Shown here piece by piece: positions 1 to 8,921 of a stretch of 64,000 nucleotides of DNA (positions within the stretch are counted from its first letter, which is position 1; every line of letters starts with the position of its first letter). Origin of the DNA: Planctomycetota bacterium (GTDB taxonomy: Bacteria > Planctomycetota > UBA8742 > UBA2392). The stretch is from NCBI GenBank assembly GCA_016712285.1, contig JADJRK010000001.1:2232001-2296000 (forward strand), given 5' to 3'. Position numbers and translations under genes: made by a program. The notes below the pieces were generated by a model that saw nothing but the letters and a program-made list of their open reading frames with translations, was not told the origin of the DNA and did no database searches.

Positions 1-1057
1 CACATGCGCCAAGATGTTCTGGTGGTTCAACCAGGGCAGCGGGTGCGACTGGTCGGTCACGCCCAAGCCGCACTACGGCAGCGACGGCAGCAAAGAGTTC
101 GACATCCAGACCGAGCCGCCGGAGCTGGCAGCCGAGCTCAAGGGCACGCTGGGCGACTTTCCGTTCCAGGCATTCTGGGGCCCGCGGGCCGGCTTGCCGA
201 GCAGCGACTGGATCGCGCGCGCCACGGCACAGGTGATTCGCGAGAAGCAGCCGACGCTGACGCTGTGCTATCTCCCCCACCTTGACTACGACTTGCAGCG
301 CATGGGCGAGAAGGCCGACACCACGCGACTTGTGGCCGAGGTCGATGGCTGCGCAAAGCTCGTGATCGACGCGGCGGCAGCCATTGGCGCCGGTGTACTG
401 ATTGTCAGCGAGTACGGCATCACACCCGTGACCCGCGCCGTCACGCCCAACCGCGCATTGCGCCAGGCGGGCCTGCTGCGCGTGCGCCCCGGGCCCTATG
501 GCGAGATGCTGGATGTACACGACAGCCGCGCGTTCGCCGTGTGCGACCACCAGGCCGCGCACGTGTACCTGCGTGATCCATCCGATGAAACCGACGCCCG
601 CCGCGTGCTGGAAGCGCTGCCCGGCGTGGCACAGGTGCTGGACCGCGCCGGTCAAGCGAATCTGCACATTGAGCACCGCAACGCCGGCGACCTGGTGCTG
701 CTGAGTGCGCCCGACGCGTGGTTTGCGTACCCGTATTGGCTTGATGATGACAGCGCGCCTGACTATGCGCGCAGCGTCGATATCCATCGCAAGCCCGGCT
801 ATGACCCGTGCGAGCTGTTCATGGCCGGCAGCAACGCGGGCGCAGGTGCTACGCTGCTGCGAAAGAAGCTCGGGTTGCGCTACCGCTTTCGTACCTGCCC
901 GCTGGACCCGTCAATCGTCAAGGGAAGTCACGGCTTGCCCGCGCGCGACGCCGCTGACGGGCCGATCATTGCCTGCAGTGATGCTGCCGCGCTGCCCGAC
1001 GCGCCGGCCATGACCGACTTGAAAGCCATCGTACTGGCGCTGCTGGACCTTGGTTAG
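1..1057 (+). CDS. Alkaline-phosphatase-superfamily phosphodiesterase / nucleotide pyrophosphatase-like protein (5' partial)
   Basis: The reading frame is open from the first base and reads TCAKMFWWFNQGS, so the start lies before the window and the ATG at 14 is internal. The AKMFWW segment followed by 'SVTPKPHYGSDG' is typical of bacterial type I phosphodiesterase/nucleotide pyrophosphatase proteins (PF01663-like), metal-dependent hydrolases of phosphodiester or pyrophosphate bonds. Further family-like segments are CYLPHLDYDLQRMG (candidate metal-ligand Asp/His), VSEYGI where many relatives have SDHG, and a C-terminal block ending KGSHGLPA with another candidate metal His. The gene ends 16 bases before an unusual palindromic element and is convergent with the next gene. 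The substrate cannot be told from sequence. I am confident of the superfamily and unsure of the reaction. Confidence 0.8.
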   Translation, partial: TCAKMFWWFNQGSGCDWSVTPKPHYGSDGSKEFDIQTEPPELAAELKGTLGDFPFQAFWGPRAGLPSSDWIARATAQVIREKQPTLTLCYLPHLDYDLQRMGEKADTTRLVAEVDGCAKLVIDAAAAIGAGVLIVSEYGITPVTRAVTPNRALRQAGLLRVRPGPYGEMLDVHDSRAFAVCDHQAAHVYLRDPSDETDARRVLEALPGVAQVLDRAGQANLHIEHRNAGDLVLLSAPDAWFAYPYWLDDDSAPDYARSVDIHRKPGYDPCELFMAGSNAGAGATLLRKKLGLRYRFRTCPLDPSIVKGSHGLPARDAADGPIIACSDAAALPDAPAMTDLKAIVLALLDLG

Positions 1058-1072
1058 AATTACAACGCGGCC

Positions 1073-1198
1073 TTGTGTGTTGCGGGCTTCCTGCCCGCAC
1101 GTGCTGCAGGCCTCTGGCCTGCATGTGTGGTGCCCGTCCCGGGCGCCAAAGCGGGCCGGAGGCCCGCTACACGTGCGGCCGAGACGGCCGCAACACAA
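1073..1198. repeat. Five-hairpin palindromic intergenic element
   Basis: Five perfect or near-perfect 19-base inverted repeats follow one another: 1081-1099 (loop TTCCT), 1105-1123 (loop TCT), 1129-1147 (loop TCC, one G-T pair), 1150-1168 (loop GGA) and 1174-1192 (loop AGA). Their starts lie 24, 24, 21 and 24 bases apart. The array is itself bounded by an inverted repeat, TTGTG(TG)TTGCGG at 1073-1085 against CCGCAACACAA at 1188-1198, and an inner CACGTG appears on both sides (1098-1103 and 1170-1175). It lies in the gap between convergent genes. It looks like a REP/MITE-type element or a structured 3' RNA rather than a simple terminator. No coding potential is evident. Confidence 0.75.
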
Positions 1199-1218
1199 AC
1201 CCGCTGCTTACCAAAGCA

Positions 1219-1244
1219 AAACCCCGCCCATGCGGGCGGGGTTT
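1219..1244. terminator. Terminator hairpin between convergent genes
   Basis: AAACCCCGCCC (1219-1229), a four-base loop ATGC and GGGCGGGGTTT (1234-1244) form a perfect 11-bp stem. The A/T ends of the stem supply the U-rich arm in either direction, so it can serve both the phosphodiesterase gene and the minus-strand coiled-coil gene that ends at 1261. Confidence 0.75.
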
Positions 1245-1260
1245 GGTGTCAGGCTTGGGG

Positions 1261-2175
1261 CTACTTGTCTTTGCCGGCGTCTTTGCGGTCTTCGGTGCGC
1301 TTCTGGGTTTCGCGGTTGAACTTCTCCCAGAAGCCTTTGTACTTGCTGGGCTCGCGGCTGTCTTCGCTGCTTGCGCCGCCCTTCATGTCCTTTTCTTTCA
1401 GGTTGGTCTGGAAGCCGTCGCCTTTGCCGCGTGCGAACTCGTCGGTCTGCTCGTCGGGCTTGAGTTGGCCGTCGCCGGGCTGGTACTGGCCTTCGGCGTT
1501 GCTGTTGGGCTGCTTGCCGCCCTGTTCCTGCTCTTTGCCCTGGCGCGGGTCATCGGTCTTCTGGCCCTTGTTGTCGGGCTTGCCCTGGCCCTGCCCCTGG
1601 CCGGACTGCTTGAGCTGGTGGGCGATCTTGATGCTTTCGTCCACGCTCTGGCGGGCTGACTCGGCGGACTCGCGCTGCTTTTTCAGCGTGTCTTCAAGCT
1701 TCTTCTCGGCTTCATGCTGGTGCCGGGTGACGCTTTCCATGGTGCTTTCGCTCTCGGCGAGCTTCTTGAGCAGCTCCGGGTTCTGGCGCAGCAGATCTTC
1801 GAGGCCCTTGCTGTCTTCTGCCAGCTTGCGGATTTCCTCTTCGCTCTTGCCGCTGGCCTTGGCCAGCTCTTCGGGGTTCTCGGCGATCTGCTTGCGCAGG
1901 CCCTCGGGCAGCTCATCGAGCTTGCCTTCGCGCATGGCCTTCTTGATCTTCTCAATGCGCTCGGCCACGACGTCGGCCTTGGGCGCATCGAGCGATGCCC
2001 GGGCCAGTTCTTTTTCAAGGCCTTCCATCTCTTCGCTGGCCTTCTTCATCAGCTTGTGCAGCTCGGCCATCATTTCCTGCGGCGTCTTCTGGGGCGCCGG
2101 CTCTCCGCCTTCCTGGGCGAACACCGGGGCACCGATCAAGCCGCTGAGGGCGACTGCGAGGATGAGTTTTTTCAT
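1261..2175 (-). CDS. Secreted Lys/Glu/Gln-rich coiled-coil protein (304 aa)
   Basis: I do not recognise a named family. The protein starts with a clear signal peptide (MKKLILAVALSGLIGAPVFAQ, cleavage after about residue 21). Residues 25-190 are predominantly helical and heptad-rich (many Glu, Lys, Ala, Leu). A Gly/Gln/Lys/Asp-rich flexible segment follows (about 190-265), and the C-terminus contains KYKGFWEKFNRETQKR. The start is supported by an AAGGA box about eight bases upstream. It is the last gene of the minus-strand cluster that begins with an ECF sigma factor. The gap to the 1303-residue coiled-coil gene is only 80 bases, suggesting co-transcription. Its role is probably structural or accessory in the periplasm, by inference from location and composition only. 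Confidence 0.7.
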   Translation of the reverse strand: MKKLILAVALSGLIGAPVFAQEGGEPAPQKTPQEMMAELHKLMKKASEEMEGLEKELARASLDAPKADVVAERIEKIKKAMREGKLDELPEGLRKQIAENPEELAKASGKSEEEIRKLAEDSKGLEDLLRQNPELLKKLAESESTMESVTRHQHEAEKKLEDTLKKQRESAESARQSVDESIKIAHQLKQSGQGQGQGKPDNKGQKTDDPRQGKEQEQGGKQPNSNAEGQYQPGDGQLKPDEQTDEFARGKGDGFQTNLKEKDMKGGASSEDSREPSKYKGFWEKFNRETQKRTEDRKDAGKDK

Positions 2176-2255
2176 GGCTGCTTCCTTCGTTATGCGGCGT
2201 CAGGCACTGCCGCTTGCTCTATTGTATGAAACGCGGATGACGGTCTGCCAGTTCC

Positions 2256-5200
2256 TTATTCCTGTGGCGCCCCGGGAATCTGCTTGCGCAGGTCGTCCCA
2301 GATCTTCTTCAGTTCCGCCTGTTCGGCGGCGTAGCGTTCGTACAGGCGGCGGTAGTAGTCCGGCAGCTCGTCACGGTCGTAGTCGTTGGCCATGTCGGCA
2401 AGCTTGCGGATCTTTTCGCCCAGCGCCTTCTGTTCTTCGTACACCAGCTCCATTTCCGCCAGTTTGCTGACCAGCGGGTCGGGCTGCGGCTGGCCGCCTT
2501 GTGGCGGCTGTTCCCCCTCTTGCTGCTTCTGGCGCTGCTCCGACAGGCGTTTGCGTTCGCCTTCCACGGCTTTGAGCATGCGGTCAAGTTTCTCGATCAC
2601 TTCCTGCTGGTTCAGTTGCGTGCCGTCACCGACGTCCTGGCCCTCAATCTGGCTCATGATCTCGAGCAGCAGTTTCTGGATCAGCTCCATGTTCTTCGTG
2701 AAACCGCCGTAGTTGCCTGACTTCAAGGCATCGACCGTTTCGTCGCAGATCTTCTTGACCTCTTCCTGCTTGCTGTACAGGCCCGCACGCTGGGTTTTCA
2801 GCGCCCGGTTCCAGCCGCCGCGCTGGCGCACTTCCAGGTCGAGCTTGACGGTGACGTCGTTGGCCTCAAGCTGCTGCTTCTTCATCAGCTTGAGCGATTC
2901 CTCGACCTGCACCAGCATCTGTTCCTGCTGCGACTGCACGTACTGGTTCAGTTCTTCCTTGAGCGCGTCTTCGGCCTCCTGCAGCTGCTCTTCGGCCTCT
3001 TTCTGGTCTTGCTCGGCTTCGCTGCTCTTCTGGCGGTCGAGATTCTCGCGCGCCTTCTTCATGGCCTTCTGGGCTTCCTGCGTGGCCTTTTGGGCGCGCT
3101 GGTTTTCCTGGTTCTTGGGGTCGCGGTTGAACTCGTCGAGTTGCTGTTCAAGTTTCTTCTGGCGCTCTTCAAGTTCTTCGAACTTGATGCGGTCCTTTTC
3201 TTCGACGGCTTCGTTCTGGGCTTCCTGAAGCTTCTCGATGGCTTTGCCCAGGTTCTCGGATGCCTTCTGCTGCTCTTCTTTGCCGGACTCGAGCTTGCCC
3301 TGCTTGAGGTCTTCCGAGGCCTTCTTCATCTCCTCTTCAGCCTGCTTCAGGTTGTCGCGCGCTTCCTTTTGGCTGGCCGTGGGCTCTTTGCCATCCGGGC
3401 GCTTCTCAAGGTCGCTGCCGGCCTGCTTGGCCTGCTCGGCAAGTTTTTCCTGGCTTTCAGAAAGCTTGCCCGCGGCTTCAGACTGCTTCTGCTCAACCTG
3501 GGACTGTTCTTCCTGAAGTTTCTCAATGGCCTTGTTCAGGGCTTCCTGGGCCTTGGCCTGGGCTTCCTGGGCCTTCTGCATCTGCTCGCTGCGCTGCTGC
3601 TGGCCCTGCTCACCCTGCTTGCCTTGCTCACCTTGCTTGCCTTGTTCACCTTGCTTGCCCTGTTCGCCTTGCTCACCCTGCTTGCCCTGTTCGCCTTGTT
3701 CACCCTGCTTGCCTTGCTCGCCTTGCTTGCCCTGTTCACCCTGCTGGCCGCTCTGGCTGGCTTCGGCGGCTTTCTTCAGGGCGTCGGCGGCTTCGCGCAT
3801 TGCGTCTGCGGCCTTCTGTGACGCGTCGGATGCTTCGCGGCTGTTCTCGCTTCCCTGGCCGTTCTTGGCCGCGTTTTCGAGGGCCTTGGCGGCTTCTTCG
3901 GCGCGGCGGGCCATGTCCTGCTGCTGCTCGCTGCTGCCTTCGAGGGCGCGGGCGCCGCGCTGGGCGTCCATGCTCTTCTGCATGCCTTCGCGGGCGTTCC
4001 GGATCTGGTCGATCGCGTCCGTCTCGGCCTGTACGCCCTTTTCGGCGTCGCCGCTTTCCATGGCCTTCTGTGCGCCGCGCGCCTTTTCGGCGGCGTTGCG
4101 CAGGCCCTGCTTGGCCTGGCTTGAGCCTTCTTTGGCGTCGGCGGCTTCCTCAAGCATGCGCGCCAGGTCTTCGGAATCGCGGGCGGCCTGGCGGGCCTGG
4201 TCGCCCGGGGCGCGCTCGGCTTCGCGCTGCATGGCGCGCGCAGCCTGGGCGGCGTTCCTCATGCTTTCCGCCGAGGCCTCGCCGTTGTTGGCCTTCATCT
4301 CGTTCTGCAAGTGCTCAAGGGCCTCGTCCATTTTCTGGGCGGTGCCGCGCAACATGCGGTCGTCGGATTTCTTCAGCGGCTCAGCCGACTCGCGGGCGCG
4401 CTGCAATGCGCCCTCGATGCCTTCTTTGTCCAGTTCTGGCTCGGGCAGCTGCTCCACCTGCTCGGCCAGCTTGTCGAGCTTCTTGCCGAGCTCGGCCTGC
4501 TTTTCCGCCGCGGACTTGAAGTCGGGCTTGCCCTGCGGGTCAGCACCCTCGCTCTTCTTCAGGTGCTCGCCGGCCTTGCCCAATGCTTCCAGTGCCTTCT
4601 GCATCTCGGCTTCGGCGTTGTCGGCCTCAGCGTTTTCGAGCTTGCTGGCGGCTTCATCCATGGCGCGCTGGGCGTTCTGGATTTCTTTCTCGGCCAGGTC
4701 GGCTTCGCTGGCCTTGTTGGCGTCGGGGTCGCCCTTTTGTTCTTTCTGCTTGGCGATCTGGTTGGCGAGCGCCTTGAGTTCGCGGTTGATGCTCTCGGCG
4801 CTTTGCTTGGCGTTTTCCTGGCCTGACTTGGCGCGCTTGAGGTCAGAGTTTTCCGACGCGCTGGGCTTGAGCGCTTCCTGCGCCTGCCCCAGCGCCTTGT
4901 TGGCTTCTTCCTGGGCCTTCTGGGCCGCGTCGGGGTCGCCGCTGTCCAGCGCATCCTTGGCTTCCTGGCTCTTCTTGCTTGCGTTCTCGAGGGCCTGCTG
5001 GGCCTTGCGCGCCTCAATCGACTGGGGCAGGGCATCGGCCTGCTTCTTGGCTTCCTGGATGGCGGCGTCAGCTTCTTTCTGCTGCTCTTTCAGCTGGTCC
5101 ATCACCTCTTTGGGCAACTGGGTGTTGGCGCCCTGGCGCTGCGCGTTTTCGGTGCGGGTCTTGCGGTATGCGTCAAGCTGCTCTTCGGCGGCCTTGTTGA

Positions 5201-6167
5201 CCGCGTCCAGCGCCTTCTGCACCGGGGCCTCGCCGGCCTTCTCGGTGTTCTTCTTAACGTCGGTCTGGTCCTTGGCCAGGCGCTCAAGGTCTTTGCTGAT
5301 GCGGTCAAGTGCCTTCAGGTTTTCGTCGGCTTGCTTGGCTTCCTGCGCCTCTTTCTCGAGCTTCTCAAGCTCGCGCAGGGCTTCTTCCATCTTCTTGACC
5401 TGCTCTGAGTCGCGCTCCTTCTCTTCGGCGCGGCGGCGCTCAAGGTCTTCGGCGGCGCGCTTCTGGTCTTCTTTCAGGCGCTCAAGCTCAGCCAGGTTGC
5501 GTTCGATTTCTTCGCGGCGAGCCTCAAGGTTCTCGGTCTCGGACTTCAGCTCGTCCTGCTGCTGCTTGAGCTCGCGGACCCGGTTTTCCATCTCATTCAA
5601 TGAACGGGCCTGGTCGTTGTCGCGCAGCTCGCTGGTGTCGGTGCGGATGTTCTCCTGGTCCTGGCGCATCTGCTCAATGGCTTTGAGCTGCTCTTCGGTG
5701 CGCTTGACCTTTTCGTCTTCGCCGATCTTGGGGCCGTTCTCGAGCAGGTCGATGATCTCGGCCAGCGCCTTTTCGATGTCGCGCCCCTTCGAAGCCGCCG
5801 TGCGCACCTGGCCGCCGCGGATGTCTTCTTCGGTGCTGCCCATCGATTCTTCGATGCGCAACTCGTTCAGGCGCTTCAAGGCCGCCGTGATCTGCGGGAT
5901 GCGGCGACGCTCGGCGGGGTCTTCACTCTGCTCAAGCTCAAGCTGCAAGTCCTCAAGCCGCGTCTTCAGGCTTTCAAGTTCCTTGCGCGCGGCCTTCTGC
6001 TTTTCGGCCAACCGGTCCAGCCGGTCTTCTTTGGGCGCGGCGGCTGGGTCGCCGGTCTTGCCGGCGTCCTGCGCAGAAAGCGGTGCACGGACAAACAAGC
6101 CGACAACACCCATTGCACAGGACAGCAGTAGGGCGCGGCCGAGAAAGATCAGAGTGTGTTTAGGCAT
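2256..6167 (-). CDS. Giant exported coiled-coil protein with Gly-X-Gln tract (1303 aa)
   Basis: The N-terminus carries a signal peptide or anchor (hydrophobic about residues 7-32, ending LSAQDAG). Almost all the rest is charged, Ala/Glu/Lys/Gln-rich alpha-helical coiled coil. At about residues 807-857 it is interrupted by 17 consecutive Gly-X-Gln triplets (3597-3749). The last 300 residues look like a separate conserved region containing VKLDLEVRQRGGWNR and ending YYRRLYERYAAEQ. Similar long helical exported proteins are found beside DUF4175 proteins, so I infer a partnership with the upstream gene product at the inner membrane/periplasm. The plus strand here carries long spurious open frames caused by codon bias. 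No enzymatic motif is visible. Confidence 0.75.
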   Translation of the reverse strand: MPKHTLIFLGRALLLSCAMGVVGLFVRAPLSAQDAGKTGDPAAAPKEDRLDRLAEKQKAARKELESLKTRLEDLQLELEQSEDPAERRRIPQITAALKRLNELRIEESMGSTEEDIRGGQVRTAASKGRDIEKALAEIIDLLENGPKIGEDEKVKRTEEQLKAIEQMRQDQENIRTDTSELRDNDQARSLNEMENRVRELKQQQDELKSETENLEARREEIERNLAELERLKEDQKRAAEDLERRRAEEKERDSEQVKKMEEALRELEKLEKEAQEAKQADENLKALDRISKDLERLAKDQTDVKKNTEKAGEAPVQKALDAVNKAAEEQLDAYRKTRTENAQRQGANTQLPKEVMDQLKEQQKEADAAIQEAKKQADALPQSIEARKAQQALENASKKSQEAKDALDSGDPDAAQKAQEEANKALGQAQEALKPSASENSDLKRAKSGQENAKQSAESINRELKALANQIAKQKEQKGDPDANKASEADLAEKEIQNAQRAMDEAASKLENAEADNAEAEMQKALEALGKAGEHLKKSEGADPQGKPDFKSAAEKQAELGKKLDKLAEQVEQLPEPELDKEGIEGALQRARESAEPLKKSDDRMLRGTAQKMDEALEHLQNEMKANNGEASAESMRNAAQAARAMQREAERAPGDQARQAARDSEDLARMLEEAADAKEGSSQAKQGLRNAAEKARGAQKAMESGDAEKGVQAETDAIDQIRNAREGMQKSMDAQRGARALEGSSEQQQDMARRAEEAAKALENAAKNGQGSENSREASDASQKAADAMREAADALKKAAEASQSGQQGEQGKQGEQGKQGEQGEQGKQGEQGEQGKQGEQGKQGEQGKQGEQGQQQRSEQMQKAQEAQAKAQEALNKAIEKLQEEQSQVEQKQSEAAGKLSESQEKLAEQAKQAGSDLEKRPDGKEPTASQKEARDNLKQAEEEMKKASEDLKQGKLESGKEEQQKASENLGKAIEKLQEAQNEAVEEKDRIKFEELEERQKKLEQQLDEFNRDPKNQENQRAQKATQEAQKAMKKARENLDRQKSSEAEQDQKEAEEQLQEAEDALKEELNQYVQSQQEQMLVQVEESLKLMKKQQLEANDVTVKLDLEVRQRGGWNRALKTQRAGLYSKQEEVKKICDETVDALKSGNYGGFTKNMELIQKLLLEIMSQIEGQDVGDGTQLNQQEVIEKLDRMLKAVEGERKRLSEQRQKQQEGEQPPQGGQPQPDPLVSKLAEMELVYEEQKALGEKIRKLADMANDYDRDELPDYYRRLYERYAAEQAELKKIWDDLRKQIPGAPQE
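3597..3749 (-). repeat. Seventeen Gly-X-Gln codon triplets (collagen-like tract)
   Basis: Nine-base units encode GQQ, then alternating GEQ and GKQ, then GQQ, 17 triplets without interruption. X is Glu or Lys in the inner 15 units. At the DNA level this is a degenerate 9-bp tandem repeat, with mixed gaa/gag, aag and ggt/ggc codons. That argues for an old, selected protein repeat rather than a fresh slippage product. Confidence 0.85.
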
Positions 6168-6307
6168 GAATGGTCCCCGCAGATCAGTCAGTCACTATGG
6201 GTATTACGCCAAGTGCGGCAGTTCGGTTCATAAGGAAGAAGGAGAATTCGGCACGATTTTGCAAGTCAACGTAAGTGTCTTGCACACAACGGGTTATAAA
6301 GTCAAGA

Positions 6308-6327
6308 ACCGGACGGAAGCGTCCGGT
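6308..6327 (-). terminator. Hairpin downstream of the DUF4175 gene
   Basis: ACCGGACG (6308-6315), loop GAAG and CGTCCGGT (6320-6327) form a perfect 8-bp stem 39 bases past the DUF4175 stop. On the minus strand it is followed by TTCTTGACTTTATAA, which is only a weak U-tract but does hold a TTGACT box. A second TTGACT lies a little further on (minus strand, around 6266-6271). The 198-base gap may therefore combine partial termination with a promoter for the coiled-coil genes. I found no convincing -10 box. Confidence 0.4.
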
Positions 6328-6365
6328 CCCAGACAATCGCAGTTCCCGCAACAGGTGCGCTATGG

Positions 6366-8921
6366 TTAGTCGCCGTCGCGGGCTTCGTCGGTTACGCCTT
6401 CGTTGGTGTCTTTCTGGTTCTTCAGCAGGTTCCGGAAGCCTTGCAGGATGTCGTCGTAGCCTTCCCACTTCTTCACCTGCTCCTGCACGGCGCGCAGCAC
6501 TGAGACCGTCAACTCCTGTTGCTTGGTCAGTTCACTCAGCAGTTCGCGGCGTTCGTTGGGCTTGATGCCCACCTCAAGCACGTTTTCGTAAATGCCGCGC
6601 CCGCGCTCGAGGCAGCCCGGCGTATAGACGCGATTCTCCTGGATCAGTTTGCCGAAGCTGTCGGCGCTGAAGCCCGGCTCGGGCAACGCCCGCAGCAAGC
6701 TGCGGCGCAGGTTGCTGATGACTTCATGGGCGAGTGTGCGGATCGTGTCGTCTTCCGCTTCTTCCAGGCGCACCAGCGGGTTGTTGATCGCCTGCTGTAA
6801 ATCGCGGTCGGCCGATGCGACTGCAAGCAGAAGGCGCACGGTCTGGATACGCGACTCTTGCGGGCGCGCGAGGTCTTCGCGTTCCAGTCGGTTGAACTGG
6901 TACACCTGCGCGAACACGCCAAAGCGCGACAGCACAACTTCGGCGTCGCGCAGCAGCTGGTTCTGGCGCCGGTAGGCATCGTTCAGGTCCTTGCGCAGGG
7001 CCTCGCCTTTTTCGTTGCGGAAGTCCAGAAGGCCCGGCTGTTCAAGCGCGTCCAGGCTGATCTGCAGCAACTCGGCCTGGTTGGTCAGCATGGCGTTGAT
7101 GGTGGTCTTGATCTGGCGGATCTGGCTGCTGACCTTGGCGCGAAGCTCGTCGACGTCGGTCAACTCGTACGTCATGGTGGTGTTGTGCTTGCTGCCCTGG
7201 AACACCGGCGGAGAGCCGTCTTCCGGCTTGACCTGGTTGAGGTCAAAGGCCTGGATGTACAGCTCCACGCTGGCGCGGGTTCCAGCCGGCGGTAATGTTC
7301 CGGCAAGCAGCTTGGAGAACTCAAGTTCAAAGGCGCCCTTGACCTCGCGCTCGGGCTTGGACGCAAGATGCTTGAAGCCCTCGGCGAAGGGTTTGTACTC
7401 GGTGAATTCGTTGTCGATGGAATAGCGCCAGAACATGCGGGCGCTGCCCACGCCGTAGTCGTCGCGCAAATCAAACTCAAGGGGGATCACCGCGTCCTCG
7501 GTGACATAGACAAACTGGTTGCTGACCAGCGGGTCGCCGCTGAACAACACGCGCACGGTCGGCGCCGTGTCCTCTTTCACCTGCATCAGGTCGCCGATGC
7601 GCTGGCCGTTTTCGATGCCCTGCCGGTCCACCAGCTTCAGGCGCCAGCGGCTCATACCAAGCTGCAACCCGGGGATACGCACGCTGTATGCGTTCTCGCC
7701 CGAGGCCTGGTCGGTATCGAGCAGGTAGCGCTGGCTGCTGCCGACATTGAAATCGACCAGCAATGCGCTTGCCTCTGGCCCTTCCAGTTGCAGCGGCTTG
7801 CTGGTGGTGAACTTCACACGCACGTGGGTGCCCGCGACGGCGTCGATGGCGGGCTCGTTGGTTGTGCGCTCGGGCAGCACCAGGTACTCGGGATAGACGT
7901 AGCTGATCTCGATGCTGCTGGTGATTTCGGGTGGCGGAATCACGCGCACGGTGTATGGGCCCGCCGTGGCGTCGCCGGCCCGGATGGTGATCTGCTCAAC
8001 CGGATTGATAATGCTGAGCTTGTTGTACGAAAAGAAAATCTGCTCGCCGTCGCCGCCGACCATGGCGGCGCGTTCCATCGGCCTGCTGACCGGGCTGCCG
8101 ACTTGCACATAGCGGCCAGTCTCGGGGTCGCGCTGGAACGAAACGATGCGGATTTCGGCTTCGACCGGGTCTTCGCCACTGGGCCGGGCGATGATGCGCA
8201 GGTCGCTGCCGGCGGCGACTTCGTAGATGCCCGTGGCACGCAGTTCCGGAATCGAGGCCTCGGGGTCGAACGTGAAGTTGACGTTCAGCTCTTCGGTGGT
8301 CGGGTACTGCGGCAACTGGTCGCGCGCCAGGATCATGACTTCGAGCTGGGTGTTGGTCGGCCACTCCGGCCCGCCGCCCAGGGCGCGCCGCACCCATGTG
8401 CTCATGTCGCCGCGCGCAAACACCGCGTGGCCAAACACAATGGCCATGGCCAGCACGCTGCCCGTGACCATGTACAGCAGGCGGCGCGAACGCACAGCCT
8501 CGTTGAACTGCAACTTGCCGGCAATGTCGAAAGATTCGCTGACGACCGCGCGCATCATGTCGCCGCTGGCGGCGTCTTTGTACTTCTCCTGGCTTTTCAG
8601 CAATTGCAGCGAAGTGATCAGCCGATCGTTCAGCAGCGGGTACTCACGTTCAACCAGCAGCGCAAGGTCTTCATCGCTGAGCGTGCGCGACAACGGGTAC
8701 ACCAGGTTGCGGATCGCGATCACCGCAAGAATCAGCAGCGACAACACCAGAAACCCGACGCGCATGCCGCCAGGCAGCTTCAGCACCAGGTCGGTGTAGT
8801 AAAGCCACAGGGTCAGCCCCGCGGCCCAGATCAGCAGCTTGGCAAGGCCCCACGACAGGAACATCAGGCGGATATGCCCGCGCAGCTGGGCCAGTTTCTT
8901 TTCGATCAGGGAAAGGCTCAT
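6366..8921 (-). CDS. DUF4175-type membrane protein (851 aa)
   Basis: The N-terminal 160 residues contain three hydrophobic helices (about 22-42, 53-72 and 150-170) with a conserved-looking cytoplasmic stretch SDEDLALLVEREYPLLNDRL between them. A large extracytoplasmic part follows with beta-rich segments (VRVIPPPEITSSIEISYVYP, about residues 320-345) and a helical C-terminus with DIEQ-type heptads. This layout matches the DUF4175 family (PF13779) of alpha-proteobacteria and planctomycetes, whose biochemical role is unknown. The start ATG overlaps the stop of the upstream FecR-like gene (ATGA) and has a GAGGT box, so translation is coupled. A role in envelope maintenance with the downstream coiled-coil proteins is an inference from the operon. 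Confidence 0.75.
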   Translation of the reverse strand: MSLSLIEKKLAQLRGHIRLMFLSWGLAKLLIWAAGLTLWLYYTDLVLKLPGGMRVGFLVLSLLILAVIAIRNLVYPLSRTLSDEDLALLVEREYPLLNDRLITSLQLLKSQEKYKDAASGDMMRAVVSESFDIAGKLQFNEAVRSRRLLYMVTGSVLAMAIVFGHAVFARGDMSTWVRRALGGGPEWPTNTQLEVMILARDQLPQYPTTEELNVNFTFDPEASIPELRATGIYEVAAGSDLRIIARPSGEDPVEAEIRIVSFQRDPETGRYVQVGSPVSRPMERAAMVGGDGEQIFFSYNKLSIINPVEQITIRAGDATAGPYTVRVIPPPEITSSIEISYVYPEYLVLPERTTNEPAIDAVAGTHVRVKFTTSKPLQLEGPEASALLVDFNVGSSQRYLLDTDQASGENAYSVRIPGLQLGMSRWRLKLVDRQGIENGQRIGDLMQVKEDTAPTVRVLFSGDPLVSNQFVYVTEDAVIPLEFDLRDDYGVGSARMFWRYSIDNEFTEYKPFAEGFKHLASKPEREVKGAFELEFSKLLAGTLPPAGTRASVELYIQAFDLNQVKPEDGSPPVFQGSKHNTTMTYELTDVDELRAKVSSQIRQIKTTINAMLTNQAELLQISLDALEQPGLLDFRNEKGEALRKDLNDAYRRQNQLLRDAEVVLSRFGVFAQVYQFNRLEREDLARPQESRIQTVRLLLAVASADRDLQQAINNPLVRLEEAEDDTIRTLAHEVISNLRRSLLRALPEPGFSADSFGKLIQENRVYTPGCLERGRGIYENVLEVGIKPNERRELLSELTKQQELTVSVLRAVQEQVKKWEGYDDILQGFRNLLKNQKDTNEGVTDEARDGD

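Noticed and set aside
1073..1198. CRISPR array
   Set aside because: The regularly spaced units are palindromes of different sequence, not direct repeats with unique spacers, and no cas genes are nearby.
1073..2470. 465-residue plus-strand frame running through the palindromic element
   Set aside because: It crosses five hairpins and the terminator, is antisense to a gene with a clear signal peptide, and has no ribosome-binding site.
3526..6369. 947-residue open frame on the plus strand opposite the coiled-coil gene
   Set aside because: It is Ser/Arg/Ala/Cys-rich with no domain, no start signal, and mirrors the heptad codons of the minus-strand gene; long antisense frames are expected at this GC content.
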